Positions 23,279 through 31,280 of a stretch of DNA of 64,000 nucleotides are shown piece after piece. Where the stretch lies: positions 2,742,001 to 2,806,000 of the forward strand of contig NZ_CP012159.1 in assembly GCF_001189295.1 (NCBI RefSeq), given 5' to 3'. Position 1 is the stretch's first letter. Each line of letters starts with the position of its first letter. The stretch comes from Chondromyces crocatus. GTDB taxonomy: Bacteria; Myxococcota_A; Polyangia; Polyangiales; Polyangiaceae. The translations under genes were made by a program, and so were the position numbers. Under the pieces are notes generated by a model. That model saw nothing but the letters and a program-made list of their open reading frames with translations, did no database searches and was not told where the DNA came from.

Positions 23279-26200
23279 CTAGCGATCGTTGACCCGCGAT
23301 AGCGGGTCCGCGTAAAGGCCGCGGAACGTCATGGCAAGATGGAATGGCCCGACGCTGCTTCCGACGCGAGGCTCCTGGCGCCCGTGCTCCTGCGGTATGA
23401 ACGTGATGTTCTGCCGCAGCGCGTCGCACCACACGAGGAGGGCGCTGCTGGTTCGCTTGCCCTGGTAGACCGCAGTGTAGGGGATTGGCTTGCCGGCCTC
23501 GTCGGCGTGAAGGAAGAGGGCCTTCGATCGGCGCGAGCCACCCAGCGCCTCCCGGTCGAGGTCGCGCAGGAGGTCGACGCTCTCCGGGATCCGCCGGAGA
23601 TGGAGGAGCGCCGCCGCCCTTAGGAATCGAAGCATCCCGCTATCAGGCTCGAAGGCGAGCCTCGCGGAGACGAGCCGCTCGAGCCGCGCCCAGCCGGCAC
23701 TCCCGAACGATGGCGTCAGCCGCTGGTGTGGAAAGAATCGAGGGTGGCCGGTCTGCGCTTTCCACCATGCCCGCAGATAAAAGGTCGCGACGCGCGGATC
23801 CGTAGTGAGCTTGTCCTCGCAATGTTTCTCGAGGTGCTTGCAAGCCGCCGCGGCGTCGTCTTGGGCGAGCATTCCGCGCGCGAGCAGAAGGTCCGCCGCC
23901 GTGGAGCCCTTGGCGCGCAGCCGCGCGACGAGCTGAGCGAACTCCGCCTGATTGCCCAGAGCCTCGGCAAAAGCCGCCGAGCGGTCGTCGCGCCTCTGGT
24001 CCTGCGACTCGGTAAGGTCCAACGCGGCGTAGCGATCGACCATCTCGGACCACTCGGCGAGGCACTCGAGCCTCCCTTCCTCCGACGGAAAGCCGAGCTG
24101 GAAGCGCTCGCCCAGGATCCAGCACGCCGCGTCCACGGAGGCAACGTTGTCGTCGCTCAGCGCGAGAGCCTTTCGCCATGCCTCGCTGGCGGCTCGGATT
24201 AGCTGGCCGGCCTGAGTCTGGATTCCCTGTTTCGCGTGTTCCGGCTTGGGTAGGCAGCGAACGAGACTGCCCAACATGGTCCCAAGGACGCATGCGCGTT
24301 CCGTCTCAAGCGTTGCCAGGAGCCGGCGAGCACCCGCCTTTGGACGATGACCCTCGCGTTCACGAAGGCTGTCGAAGGTCTTTCGGAGCCCGAACTCGGC
24401 ATCCTGGAGACGGGACATGACACCATCGAGTTCGGCCCCGGCCGTCTGCGGTTGCAGCCCCCGTTGACCGACGTGGATCCACTCGCGTACGGCATTGGCC
24501 TCGATGAGGCTCAATCGCGGCGAGACGTTTCCCTTCTTGCGGAGCTCGCTGACCAGTCTTGCCATCTCATCGTACTGCGTCGGCTGCCTCGTGTCGCGAC
24601 GTCCCTGTGGCCCTAGTGCGTGCAGCATTGCGCAGAGGAAGTCGAGTTCGGGCGAATTGTCGTTTTGGAGGTCGCGCAGCTCAAGATGGTTGGCGACCTG
24701 CCTCAGTATGCTCATCTGAGAAGCGGGCTCCTGGAGGTACCGTCCAACCCAAATCTCGGCTTCGGTTGAGCTGCGCGCCGAGAGGGCGTAGAGTTCCGGA
24801 GTCACTTCTCGTTCGTCGAGGAAACCGGCGGTAAACGCCCCGCGATACAGGCGAAGGTTCGAGTTGAGAATGCGCAAGGCGATCGTCTGCGGCATGAGCG
24901 AACCAACGTACGTGGCCAGCATGACCGCGTTCAGAAGCTGATCGGTCGCGGCCTTCATCTGCGCAGTCTCGGCCGGCGTTCCGGTCGAGGTTGAAGACCG
25001 AAGCTCGTCAAGTTTGGCTCCGAGGGCTTCACGGAGCTTCTGTGCGAGCAGCTTTTCGTTACCCGCTTTGGCATCGGCCTGGCTCAGCTCTCGAACATGC
25101 TTCTCGAGGAACGCGGCACCCTTCGCACATTCCTTGAGGAACTGCTCCCGCAGGGGTGTGCGTGCCTCAGGTAGAATGCGGTAGAGGGCGGCGAAGAGAT
25201 GATTCGCGCCCGCGCTCGCCAGCGTCTTCACGACGTCTGGGACTGAAGGGACGAACCTCTCCAAATGGCGCACTAGCGCATTGCTCTCCGTAGGGGTGAG
25301 CGCGACGTTGACGTCTACGTACGTCGTCCTCACCGCGCGGGATGCGCGATCGCGTCCCTTGGGCTTCGCGATGGTGTGGCTTACTGCTGTCTGGAACGTG
25401 TAGGAGGTTCCAATGATGACGCACTTCGTGAGACGTGCCGCGAACGTTTCCGAGTAGTCGCGGTACTCGACCTCGTCGAGCAGGCCGTCGAAGAAGACGA
25501 ATACGGGTGCCTCGGAGCAGCTCCCGATCCGCCTTGCGAAGGTCTCCAGGCGCGTGACGTCGAGTCGCAGGGTTGTCGGTGGGACATAGACTACCGGGAA
25601 TCCCATGCGGCGCAGTTCGACGGCCGCGACGGAGAGCACCACTGACTTTCCTGCGCCGCTCTGGCCTCGCACGAGCACGAGGTTCTCCTGCGGCGCAGAT
25701 CCCTTCGCCACGTCGAGGCAACGTCCGATCAAGGTGTCGACGGCGGGTCGCCGAAAGGCGAGTTCTCGGACGTAACGAATGTTGTGGCGCCCCGGCCCGC
25801 GAGCGAGGAGCTCGCGGAAGAGCTGGTAGCGGTCCTGAGGCTCCGACGGAAATGGCAGCGAGAGATCGATCTCGCTGAAGAGCATCTGCCCCATCTCGAG
25901 ATCACGCCATTCAAGCGCATCGAAGGTCGCACTCTTTAGCTGCTCTTGCGACGCCAGCGTCTTGGCGGACGCTGGAAAGCGCTCCGCGAGGACCGGAACA
26001 GTCACCACGTCGGGTGTAACGTGGGCCAGGGCCTCCGTGGGCATCTCGCCGTCGCTGAGGAGGTGGAGAACGAGGGACTCGAGCGTCTCCGGGTAGGTTT
26101 TCACGCGGCCGTCTTCGAGCAGGCCGGAGAAGTCGTCGTCCTGCTCCAGCTCCGTACGTGCGGCGGCGTCGAGCCCAAAGATGTGGACTTGCCCTTCCGC

Positions 26201-26773
26201 TACAGGGGCGAGGTGCGGAGCGAGATCTCTGGGGCGGAGCCAATCCTCTTTGGGGCTCCAATAGTCGACGAAGAGCACGCCGTGCGGTCCGACGACCTCG
26301 GGCAGTTTGCCAAGCATGCGCTGTGCAGTCCCGCGTCGTTCGAGGAGGGCCTTGCGATCGGCGGGCGGCACCTCGGCGACCATCTCGCGGTCGACGGTAC
26401 CGAAAAGCCGGATGAGGCGCAGGCTCACGTCTGACGCACCGCCAGAGAACTCCGGCGTCGCCACCTGCGTGACGAGCCGGCGCGACGGGATTCTGAGCGC
26501 ACGCTCAGTCGTCGAGTCGAACCCGCTCGTCAGCACGGCCCCCCAGGCGAGCTCGAGGACGCGTTGCGTGCTCTCGGGAATGGCCGTTGCATCCCCAACG
26601 TTACGGGCTTCCTTTGCCCGCTCCGCGACCGATCGATTGTCGGCGAGCCACCGGTCGCGCAGCGAGGGGAGCTCGTTCGGTGGATGCGTGAAGAGGCTTT
26701 GCCCGATCAGGAGAACCGGTCTGCGACTGCGGAGTAGGCGCACCATCTGCATGCGTGTGGACGATTCCGTCAT
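23279..26773 (-). CDS. SIR2-like/STAND NTPase, putative antiphage sensor
   Basis: 1164-aa protein with three parts. Residues ~15-240 follow the SIR2-like fold: P-V-L-L-I-G-Q-S, then A-V-L-T-S-G-F-D-S-T-T-E-R-A-L (where active members have T-T-N-Y-D), then R-L-I-R-L-F-G-T-V-D (where they have K-L-H-G) and G-V-L-F-V-D-Y-W-S-P-K-E-D. The catalytic Asn and His thus appear replaced by Gly84 and Phe124. Residues ~335-560 are a P-loop NTPase with Walker A G-Q-S-G-A-G-K-S (370-377) and Walker B V-F-V-F-F-D-G (424-430). The remaining ~600 residues are largely helical, TPR-like, ending in a small strand-rich domain. This architecture matches STAND defence ATPases that sense phage proteins. The start ATG at 26773 has GAGG about six bases upstream. 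Confidence 0.72.
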   Translation of the reverse strand: MTESSTRMQMVRLLRSRRPVLLIGQSLFTHPPNELPSLRDRWLADNRSVAERAKEARNVGDATAIPESTQRVLELAWGAVLTSGFDSTTERALRIPSRRLVTQVATPEFSGGASDVSLRLIRLFGTVDREMVAEVPPADRKALLERRGTAQRMLGKLPEVVGPHGVLFVDYWSPKEDWLRPRDLAPHLAPVAEGQVHIFGLDAAARTELEQDDDFSGLLEDGRVKTYPETLESLVLHLLSDGEMPTEALAHVTPDVVTVPVLAERFPASAKTLASQEQLKSATFDALEWRDLEMGQMLFSEIDLSLPFPSEPQDRYQLFRELLARGPGRHNIRYVRELAFRRPAVDTLIGRCLDVAKGSAPQENLVLVRGQSGAGKSVVLSVAAVELRRMGFPVVYVPPTTLRLDVTRLETFARRIGSCSEAPVFVFFDGLLDEVEYRDYSETFAARLTKCVIIGTSYTFQTAVSHTIAKPKGRDRASRAVRTTYVDVNVALTPTESNALVRHLERFVPSVPDVVKTLASAGANHLFAALYRILPEARTPLREQFLKECAKGAAFLEKHVRELSQADAKAGNEKLLAQKLREALGAKLDELRSSTSTGTPAETAQMKAATDQLLNAVMLATYVGSLMPQTIALRILNSNLRLYRGAFTAGFLDEREVTPELYALSARSSTEAEIWVGRYLQEPASQMSILRQVANHLELRDLQNDNSPELDFLCAMLHALGPQGRRDTRQPTQYDEMARLVSELRKKGNVSPRLSLIEANAVREWIHVGQRGLQPQTAGAELDGVMSRLQDAEFGLRKTFDSLREREGHRPKAGARRLLATLETERACVLGTMLGSLVRCLPKPEHAKQGIQTQAGQLIRAASEAWRKALALSDDNVASVDAACWILGERFQLGFPSEEGRLECLAEWSEMVDRYAALDLTESQDQRRDDRSAAFAEALGNQAEFAQLVARLRAKGSTAADLLLARGMLAQDDAAAACKHLEKHCEDKLTTDPRVATFYLRAWWKAQTGHPRFFPHQRLTPSFGSAGWARLERLVSARLAFEPDSGMLRFLRAAALLHLRRIPESVDLLRDLDREALGGSRRSKALFLHADEAGKPIPYTAVYQGKRTSSALLVWCDALRQNITFIPQEHGRQEPRVGSSVGPFHLAMTFRGLYADPLSRVNDR

Positions 26774-27094
26774 GGGACCTCGACAGAATAATCTAACTGA
26801 GTGTGGATGACGTCATACAGTGGAAGGTGTCACCGTCGCGAGTCCCTTGAGAGAAGTGCCGGCGACCGTAGAACGAAACACCGTCGTAGACTCGGACTGG
26901 CGTCGGTAACCGCTGCCCTGAAAACCGGGCAGCGGGGCAGGGCGGCGAGCGCGAACCGTGCTGCGACCCAAGCTCCGCAGACGACGGTGATTGAGATGGT
27001 CTCTCGACCTCCGAGACCTCTCGCAGTTCCCGAATGTCCACCTGGTTCGGCTAAAAGGCCGAGAGCCGCCGCTGGGCGTGTTGCTGAGAATAAG
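26774..27094. promoter_or_regulatory. Leader region of the STAND/HEPN operon
   Basis: 321 bp between the RHH gene and the STAND gene, both on the minus strand. No gene is supported. It should carry the operon promoter; a ribosome-binding GAGG lies just before 26773. No clear operator or terminator was recognised. Confidence 0.4.
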
Positions 27095-27322
27095 TCAGCG
27101 GGCCGCGGTGGTTCTCGCAGCCTCTCCGACCAGTGAGGCGACCGCCTTCCGGATCATGGCCGTTCGCCTCTTGAGCCCGAGCCGCTTCCACGTCTCGTCG
27201 AGGGCCGCGACGTCGGCGGCGCTCATGCGGAGCGGCAAGACTTTCACGTCGATGCTGCCGGGGAGTCGGCCGCTCGATCGGCCCGACGCGGACGCGGCCC
27301 TTCTGGGCCTAGGGTAGTTCAC
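27095..27322 (-). CDS. Ribbon-helix-helix DNA-binding protein
   Basis: 75-aa protein. After a basic ~22-residue lead, residues ~24-68 fit a ribbon-helix-helix fold: strand D-V-K-V-L-P-L-R-M, helix S-A-A-D-V-A-A-L-D-E-T-W-K-R-L-G, turn L-K-R-R-T, helix A-M-I-R-K-A-V-A-S-L-V. Such proteins bind DNA as dimers and often autoregulate toxin-antitoxin or defence operons. No toxin gene is adjacent. Its position just upstream of the STAND/HEPN operon on the same strand makes it a candidate regulator. The start is GTG at 27320-27322; an internal ATG at residue 33 would cut the ribbon and is less likely. Confidence 0.65.
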   Translation of the reverse strand: MNYPRPRRAASASGRSSGRLPGSIDVKVLPLRMSAADVAALDETWKRLGLKRRTAMIRKAVASLVGEAARTTAAR

Positions 27323-27667
27323 ATCCCGAAACGCCCAACTTCGACATCAGAGGCCTCGAAACAGCCGAGAAACGGGAGGCTGGAATCTCGCTTCGAGGAC
27401 TTTTTGCGATGAGAACCAGGTACTTAGCGCACGAACTTCGGTGCGGGGCTGGCCCTCCAGCGCTACCAGCGCAACGACGCGGTGGCCCGAGTCTATGGGC
27501 GCGATGCCCTCAAGCGTTGGGTCCCCGGCGCTCAGCTCATGGCGCTCGCCCTCGAACAGGATGGCCCCGCGCTCACGCTACGGGTACGCGCCCGCGAGAC
27601 GACAACGGTGACAGACGTGTCAATCGGGCGGTGATCTTCGGAACCGGTTCCGGTAGAGTGGTCGACG
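27323..27667. other. Intergenic stretch containing a possible gene remnant
   Basis: 345 bp between divergent genes. Apart from the possible fragment listed at 27431-27634, nothing is recognised. The promoters of the RHH gene and of the 213-aa gene must lie here. Confidence 0.4.
27431..27634 (+). pseudogene. Possible remnant of an unknown gene
   Basis: In frame from 27431 to a TGA at 27632-27634 the translation has the composition of real protein (F-G-A-G-L-A-L-Q-R-Y-Q-R-N-D-A-V, then R-D-A-L-K-R-W-V-P-G-A-Q-L-M-A-L-A-L-E). It begins just after an in-frame TAG with no start codon or RBS. It could be the C-terminal end of a decayed gene. No family is recognised and chance is possible. Confidence 0.25.
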
Positions 27668-28309
27668 ATGTCTGCGCTCAGTTCATTGTCGTGGGAGGAC
27701 ACTCGGGAGCGCTACGATGAACGAATCGACGTTCATGAGGAGCTTCTGCGCCTTCACGATCAGGGGCCAAGCGATGACTTCTCGCAGTTGCTCGTCGGGC
27801 TGTCGAACCCGGCCGGGAACTACAGCGCTGCGGAGCATCATCTGGGTCCGAAAATCCTCGGTTCGAACAGCAATGTGAATCGCCGACTGCACGACTTGGC
27901 CGGCAAGTTTCGTACGCTGACCCAACCTCGAACGGTTCCGCAGCTCATTCGCGCGGCCGGCCTCTCGTACCTGGCGATCGGAGTGGGGTCGGAGGCTTCG
28001 TGCTTGATGAACCCGCGCATCTGCTGGGTCGCAAACACGCGAAGCATCTGGACCCACCTCGTGATCAAGCACGCGGACAACTTCGCCGAGGCGGACGAGG
28101 AACTGCGGCTCTATCGGGACAATGACACCTCGTCGGAGATGGCCTACAGAATTTGGGCTCATATCCATGGGCTCCTCGACACGAGCATGACACGAGTGTC
28201 CAAGGAAGGCGTCCGACTGGCTCAAGAGGAAAGAGTGGAGCCGGGACAGCTCGCCTTTCTTTGGGCGGACGCGATAGCGAGCGCCCTATACGCCGAGCAC
28301 CACGGCTAA
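27668..28309 (+). CDS. Hypothetical protein in defence island
   Basis: 213-aa protein, probably soluble and mostly helical; no signal peptide or membrane segment. Notable stretches are L-R-L-H-D-Q-G-P-S-D-D-F-S-Q-L-L, V-N-R-R-L-H-D-L-A-G-K-F, and Y-L-A-I-G-V-G-S-E-A-S-C-L-M. The family is not recognised. It sits between the RHH/STAND/HEPN cluster and the IS5 element, in the same lower-GC block, and was probably acquired horizontally. Whether it belongs to the neighbouring system cannot be decided; it is transcribed in the opposite direction. Confidence 0.62.
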   Translation: MSALSSLSWEDTRERYDERIDVHEELLRLHDQGPSDDFSQLLVGLSNPAGNYSAAEHHLGPKILGSNSNVNRRLHDLAGKFRTLTQPRTVPQLIRAAGLSYLAIGVGSEASCLMNPRICWVANTRSIWTHLVIKHADNFAEADEELRLYRDNDTSSEMAYRIWAHIHGLLDTSMTRVSKEGVRLAQEERVEPGQLAFLWADAIASALYAEHHG

Positions 28310-28461
28310 GACGTGCCCAATAAGGCTGTCGCCAGGGCTTTGCCTCCGCGAGGCATCTTGCCGCGGCCACGCTACCGGAGTTCGTCGCCTAGAGACCCGA
28401 CCAGTTAGAGTGCCTAACAGAACCCGTGGCGCGCTAGCGAAGCGCGGCTACGGTTGGGGCC

Positions 28462-28899
28462 ATGGGCAAGCAGTTGGTGCCTGACGAACTCTGGCAAAGA
28501 ATCGCTCCTCTCATCCCGGCTGATCCTTCCAGGCCTCGTGGCGGGCGGCCTCGTGTTCCAGCGCGGAACGCACTCGCCGGTATCATCTTCGTGTTGAGGA
28601 CGGGTATCCCTTGGGAACTTCTGCCTCAAGAGATGGGCTGTGGCAGTGGGATGACCTGCTGGCGTCGCTTGAGAGACTGGAACGAAGCAGGGGTCTGGCC
28701 GCAACTCCATCAAGCTCTGTTGGATGAGTTGGGTCGTGCCGATCGAATCTCGTGGAACCGGGCAGCTCTGGACAGCGCGAGCGTACCCGCAAAAAGGGGG
28801 GCGCGGAGATTGGACCGAACCCGACCGACCGCGGCAAAGCAGGCAGCAAACACCACATTCTTGTCGATGCGTCAGGGGTCCCACTCGCGGTCGAATTGA
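28462..28899 (+). CDS. IS5-family transposase, OrfA frame
   Basis: 145-aa upstream frame. It begins with the DUF4096-like N-terminal region (L-V-P-D-E-L-W-Q-R-I-A-P-L-I-P, then G-I-P-W-E-L-L-P) and holds the first catalytic Asp, Asp104, in A-A-L-D-S-A-S-V. After the A5G6 run at 28791-28801 the frame turns into non-transposase sequence (R-R-L-D-R-T-R-P), so the useful product is made by shifting -1 into OrfB. Without a shift only an N-terminal DNA-binding product would be made, possibly a repressor. Confidence 0.85.
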   Translation: MGKQLVPDELWQRIAPLIPADPSRPRGGRPRVPARNALAGIIFVLRTGIPWELLPQEMGCGSGMTCWRRLRDWNEAGVWPQLHQALLDELGRADRISWNRAALDSASVPAKRGARRLDRTRPTAAKQAANTTFLSMRQGSHSRSN

Positions 28900-29264
28900 C
28901 TGGCGCCAATGTCCACGATTCGATCCCATTCGAGCGCCTCCTAGACAAGGTGTCTCCCATCCGTCGGCCGCGTGGACGACCCCGCAAGCGTCCCTCCAAA
29001 CTCCACGCTGACAAGGCCTACGACCACCGGCGATGCCGCCAAGCGTGTCGGCGTCGAGGCATCCGTGCCCGGATTGCGCGTCGAGGGATCGAGTCCTCCC
29101 AAAGGCTTGGACGTCATCGGTGGGTGGTGGAACGCACCCTCGCTTGGCTTCACCGCTTCCGACGCTTGGTGATCAGGTACGAGCGTCGGGCGGATATCCA
29201 CCGTGCTTTCTTGATGTTGGGCGTAGCGCTGCTCTGCTTCAGATTCGTGTCCCGGTTCTGTTAG
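28752..29264 (+). CDS. IS5-family transposase, OrfB frame (reached by -1 frameshift)
   Basis: Downstream frame with the rest of the DDE domain: K-K-G-G-A-E-I-G, then H-A-D-K-A-Y-D-H (second Asp) and R-W-V-V-E-R-T-L-A-W-L (catalytic Glu) followed by the usual R-F-R-R-L. The frame is open from 28752, but authentic homology starts at the slippery A5G6 (28791-28801). The fused protein from 28462 would be 267 aa, the normal family size. The first Asp is encoded only in OrfA. Confidence 0.85.
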   Translation: MEPGSSGQRERTRKKGGAEIGPNPTDRGKAGSKHHILVDASGVPLAVELTGANVHDSIPFERLLDKVSPIRRPRGRPRKRPSKLHADKAYDHRRCRQACRRRGIRARIARRGIESSQRLGRHRWVVERTLAWLHRFRRLVIRYERRADIHRAFLMLGVALLCFRFVSRFC

Positions 29265-29284
29265 GCACTCTTAGACTATATTGA

Positions 29285-29299
29285 GCGGCGGTCATACAG
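29285..29299. other. Candidate right attachment-like site
   Basis: GCGGCGGTCATACAG, matching 13 of 15 bases of the element at 21378-21392, just outside the IS element at the right edge of the lower-GC block. It may mark the island end; the match is too short to exclude chance. Confidence 0.2.
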
Positions 29300-29407
29300 C
29301 GCGACGCTCATGCACCGTGGCCGTGCAGTGCGTCAACGCATTGGCTCGATGAAACACGGTCGCTGTCTGGGCATGCGAGCGTCGAGGTTTCGCATGGGCT
29401 CGGCACA

Positions 29408-31234
29408 TCAGCCGTTGCGCGTTCCGAGGTGGGCGTAGGGCGGCAATGTGGAGATGCGCAGGTCGTCGACCGGGCCGCCGACGGTGAAGTGGTAGAGGCT
29501 CTGGAATGTGTCTTCCTGGAGGCCACAGATCTCGTGGAAGACATCGTCGAAGTAGCAGCCGATGCCGGTAGCGCGAATGGGGGGCGTGGGCGGAGGCCAG
29601 GCGCGCGTGGGCTCGGTCTCGAGGTCGCGAGACGCTGAAGGATCACGGGATGCTGAAGGCTCGCGAGATGCTGGGTCCTTGTCGCGGTCGAGGTGCGGGG
29701 TGAGCGCTTCGGCTTCGAGGTAGAGGACCTGGCCGAGGAGTCCCGCTTCCCAGAAGAGGCGTCGGTACATCCAGGCGCCTTCGCGGCGGATCGGCGCGCC
29801 GAAGTCGGCGAGCATGCCGAGGCTGAAGGCGCCGTCGGCCGCGATGTTCTGGTGGCAGCTCACGATCTGGCTGGTGTCGCGGAGGTCGGCGTCGGCGAGG
29901 AGGTAGAAGGGGAGGTGCTCGGGGCAGCCGGCGGGGCGCTCCCAGGCGAACTCGGGGTGCATGGCGGCGCGGAGGCGGTCGTGGGCGTCCGGTGAGCGCA
30001 CGAGGATGTAGAGGCCAGGCGCGAGACCGTCGACGCGGTGGACGAAGAGGACGGGGTGGATGCGCGGGGGCATGGGCCATGCGTCCCAGGGAGCGACGCC
30101 CGGCCGCGGGAGGAGTCGGTCGAGGATGGCGTAGAGGTCGGTGGCAGCAATGCGCGTTTTGCCGTCCATGGAGACGGCGCTGCGGCGGGTGGTGATGAGC
30201 GTCGCGGCCAGCGATGCGCGCGTGGATGCAAGCAGTGGGGGAAGGGGAGGCTCGGGAGAGGGCTGTGCAGCAGAGGGCTGTGCAGCGGCGGAGGGCTGCG
30301 CTTGCTGTGCGGCCATGCGGCTTGCGGGGCGGGCTGTCGCGCTGGCGACTTCTTCGATGACCTCCCACCGGGTGTGATCGCTGCTCAGCGGGTTGGGTCG
30401 GCCGGTCCAGGTGGCGCGCTGGAGGGCGCTGAGGGCGCCGTCGATGCCCTCGGTGAAGCGGGGGATGGCATCGGGCGCGATGGGGCCCGGCGCGAGGAGG
30501 AGCAAGGTGTCGGGGTGCTCGCGGTCGAGGGGGTCGAGGTCGGTGGCGTCGTCGTCGCGGTCGAGGCCGAGCAAGGTGGCGAGGCGGGTGTCGCCGAGGT
30601 CGTCGACGACGCGCGCGGACCAGCCGAGGGTGGCAGCGGCGTACCGGATCGCGGCGATGGCGTGGCCGGCGTCGTGCTGGCAGTAGCGGAACGCGCGCTC
30701 GCCGTACTTCCAGGCCTCGCGCCAGTGGATGGAGGCGAGGCCGATGAGCACGCCTCCCTCGGGGAGCAGGGCGGCGAAGGTGTGGGCGGTGGTGTCGTCG
30801 AAGGTGGCGCGGCGTTCGAGGGCGTGGTCGTGGCTGACGTAGTGGTAGACGCCTGCGGGGAGCGCGGGCGTGCTCGGGGCGATGAGGTAGCCCTCGGTGG
30901 GGTGGAGGTTGCCGCTGGAGGGGTTGCAGCGCAGCGCCCAGCGCGAGGGGCCGGAGCGCTTCCAGGCGGAGAGGCCGAGGGCGAGCTGGAAGAGGGCGGC
31001 GAGGGTGTCGAGATCAGGGGACGCGGGCGGGATGGCGCCGGGCGTGTAGAGGTCGTCGTAGCGGGCGGTGAGGCGGGCCGCGACGAGGGGGAGCTCGACG
31101 CGAGGCGCGCCCTCGTAGCGGCGGAACGGGTCGGGCTGGGTGTCCCAGTCGAGGTAGCCGAGGGAGCGCGCGTAGCGGCGGAGGTGATGCTTCGTCTGCT
31201 CGTGGTAGGCGAGCGCCCGCGCGACAGGGTGCAT
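29408..31234 (-). CDS. SagB/ThcOx-type tandem nitroreductase
   Basis: 608-aa protein with two nitroreductase-like (FMN) domains. The first half contains R-W-A-L-R-C-N-P-S-S-G-N-L-H-P-T-E-G and Y-C-Q-H-D-A-G-H-A-I-A-A, hallmarks of SagB/ThcOx dehydrogenases that oxidise azolines to azoles in peptide natural products. The second (after a Gln/Pro/Ala linker near 305-330) has T-T-R-R-S-A-V-S-M-D-G and H-Q-N-I-A-A-D-G-A-F-S-L-G. A Ser/Arg/Asp-rich insertion with S-A-S-R-D-P repeats lies near residue 535. No precursor peptide, YcaO or transporter gene is nearby, so it may have a different oxidoreductase role, as in many solitary members. Confidence 0.85.
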   Translation of the reverse strand: MHPVARALAYHEQTKHHLRRYARSLGYLDWDTQPDPFRRYEGAPRVELPLVAARLTARYDDLYTPGAIPPASPDLDTLAALFQLALGLSAWKRSGPSRWALRCNPSSGNLHPTEGYLIAPSTPALPAGVYHYVSHDHALERRATFDDTTAHTFAALLPEGGVLIGLASIHWREAWKYGERAFRYCQHDAGHAIAAIRYAAATLGWSARVVDDLGDTRLATLLGLDRDDDATDLDPLDREHPDTLLLLAPGPIAPDAIPRFTEGIDGALSALQRATWTGRPNPLSSDHTRWEVIEEVASATARPASRMAAQQAQPSAAAQPSAAQPSPEPPLPPLLASTRASLAATLITTRRSAVSMDGKTRIAATDLYAILDRLLPRPGVAPWDAWPMPPRIHPVLFVHRVDGLAPGLYILVRSPDAHDRLRAAMHPEFAWERPAGCPEHLPFYLLADADLRDTSQIVSCHQNIAADGAFSLGMLADFGAPIRREGAWMYRRLFWEAGLLGQVLYLEAEALTPHLDRDKDPASREPSASRDPSASRDLETEPTRAWPPPTPPIRATGIGCYFDDVFHEICGLQEDTFQSLYHFTVGGPVDDLRISTLPPYAHLGTRNG

Positions 31235-31280
31235 GCGGGGCTCGTAGTGCAGGGCGCCGGCGACGACAAACAGGCGAGCG

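Larger units (their letters stand above)
28408..29270 (+). mobile_element. IS5-family insertion sequence, complete
   Basis: 863-bp element bounded by perfect 17-bp inverted repeats, GAGTGCCTAACAGAACC at 28408-28424 and its reverse complement at 29254-29270. It is flanked on both sides by TTA (28405-28407 and 29271-29273), which fits a 3-bp target duplication of TNA type. It encodes a two-frame DDE transposase. Length, termini and frameshift arrangement point to the IS5 family (IS427/IS1031-like groups). Intact ends, duplication and frames suggest a recent and possibly active insertion. Confidence 0.93.

Noticed and set aside
26793-27041. 82-codon minus-strand frame in the STAND operon leader
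   Set aside because: No family likeness, no RBS, and composition unlike the neighbouring genes.
27409-27720. 103-codon plus-strand frame before the 213-aa gene
   Set aside because: Arg/Pro-rich shadow composition; it overlaps the better-supported 213-aa start and a different frame looks more protein-like.
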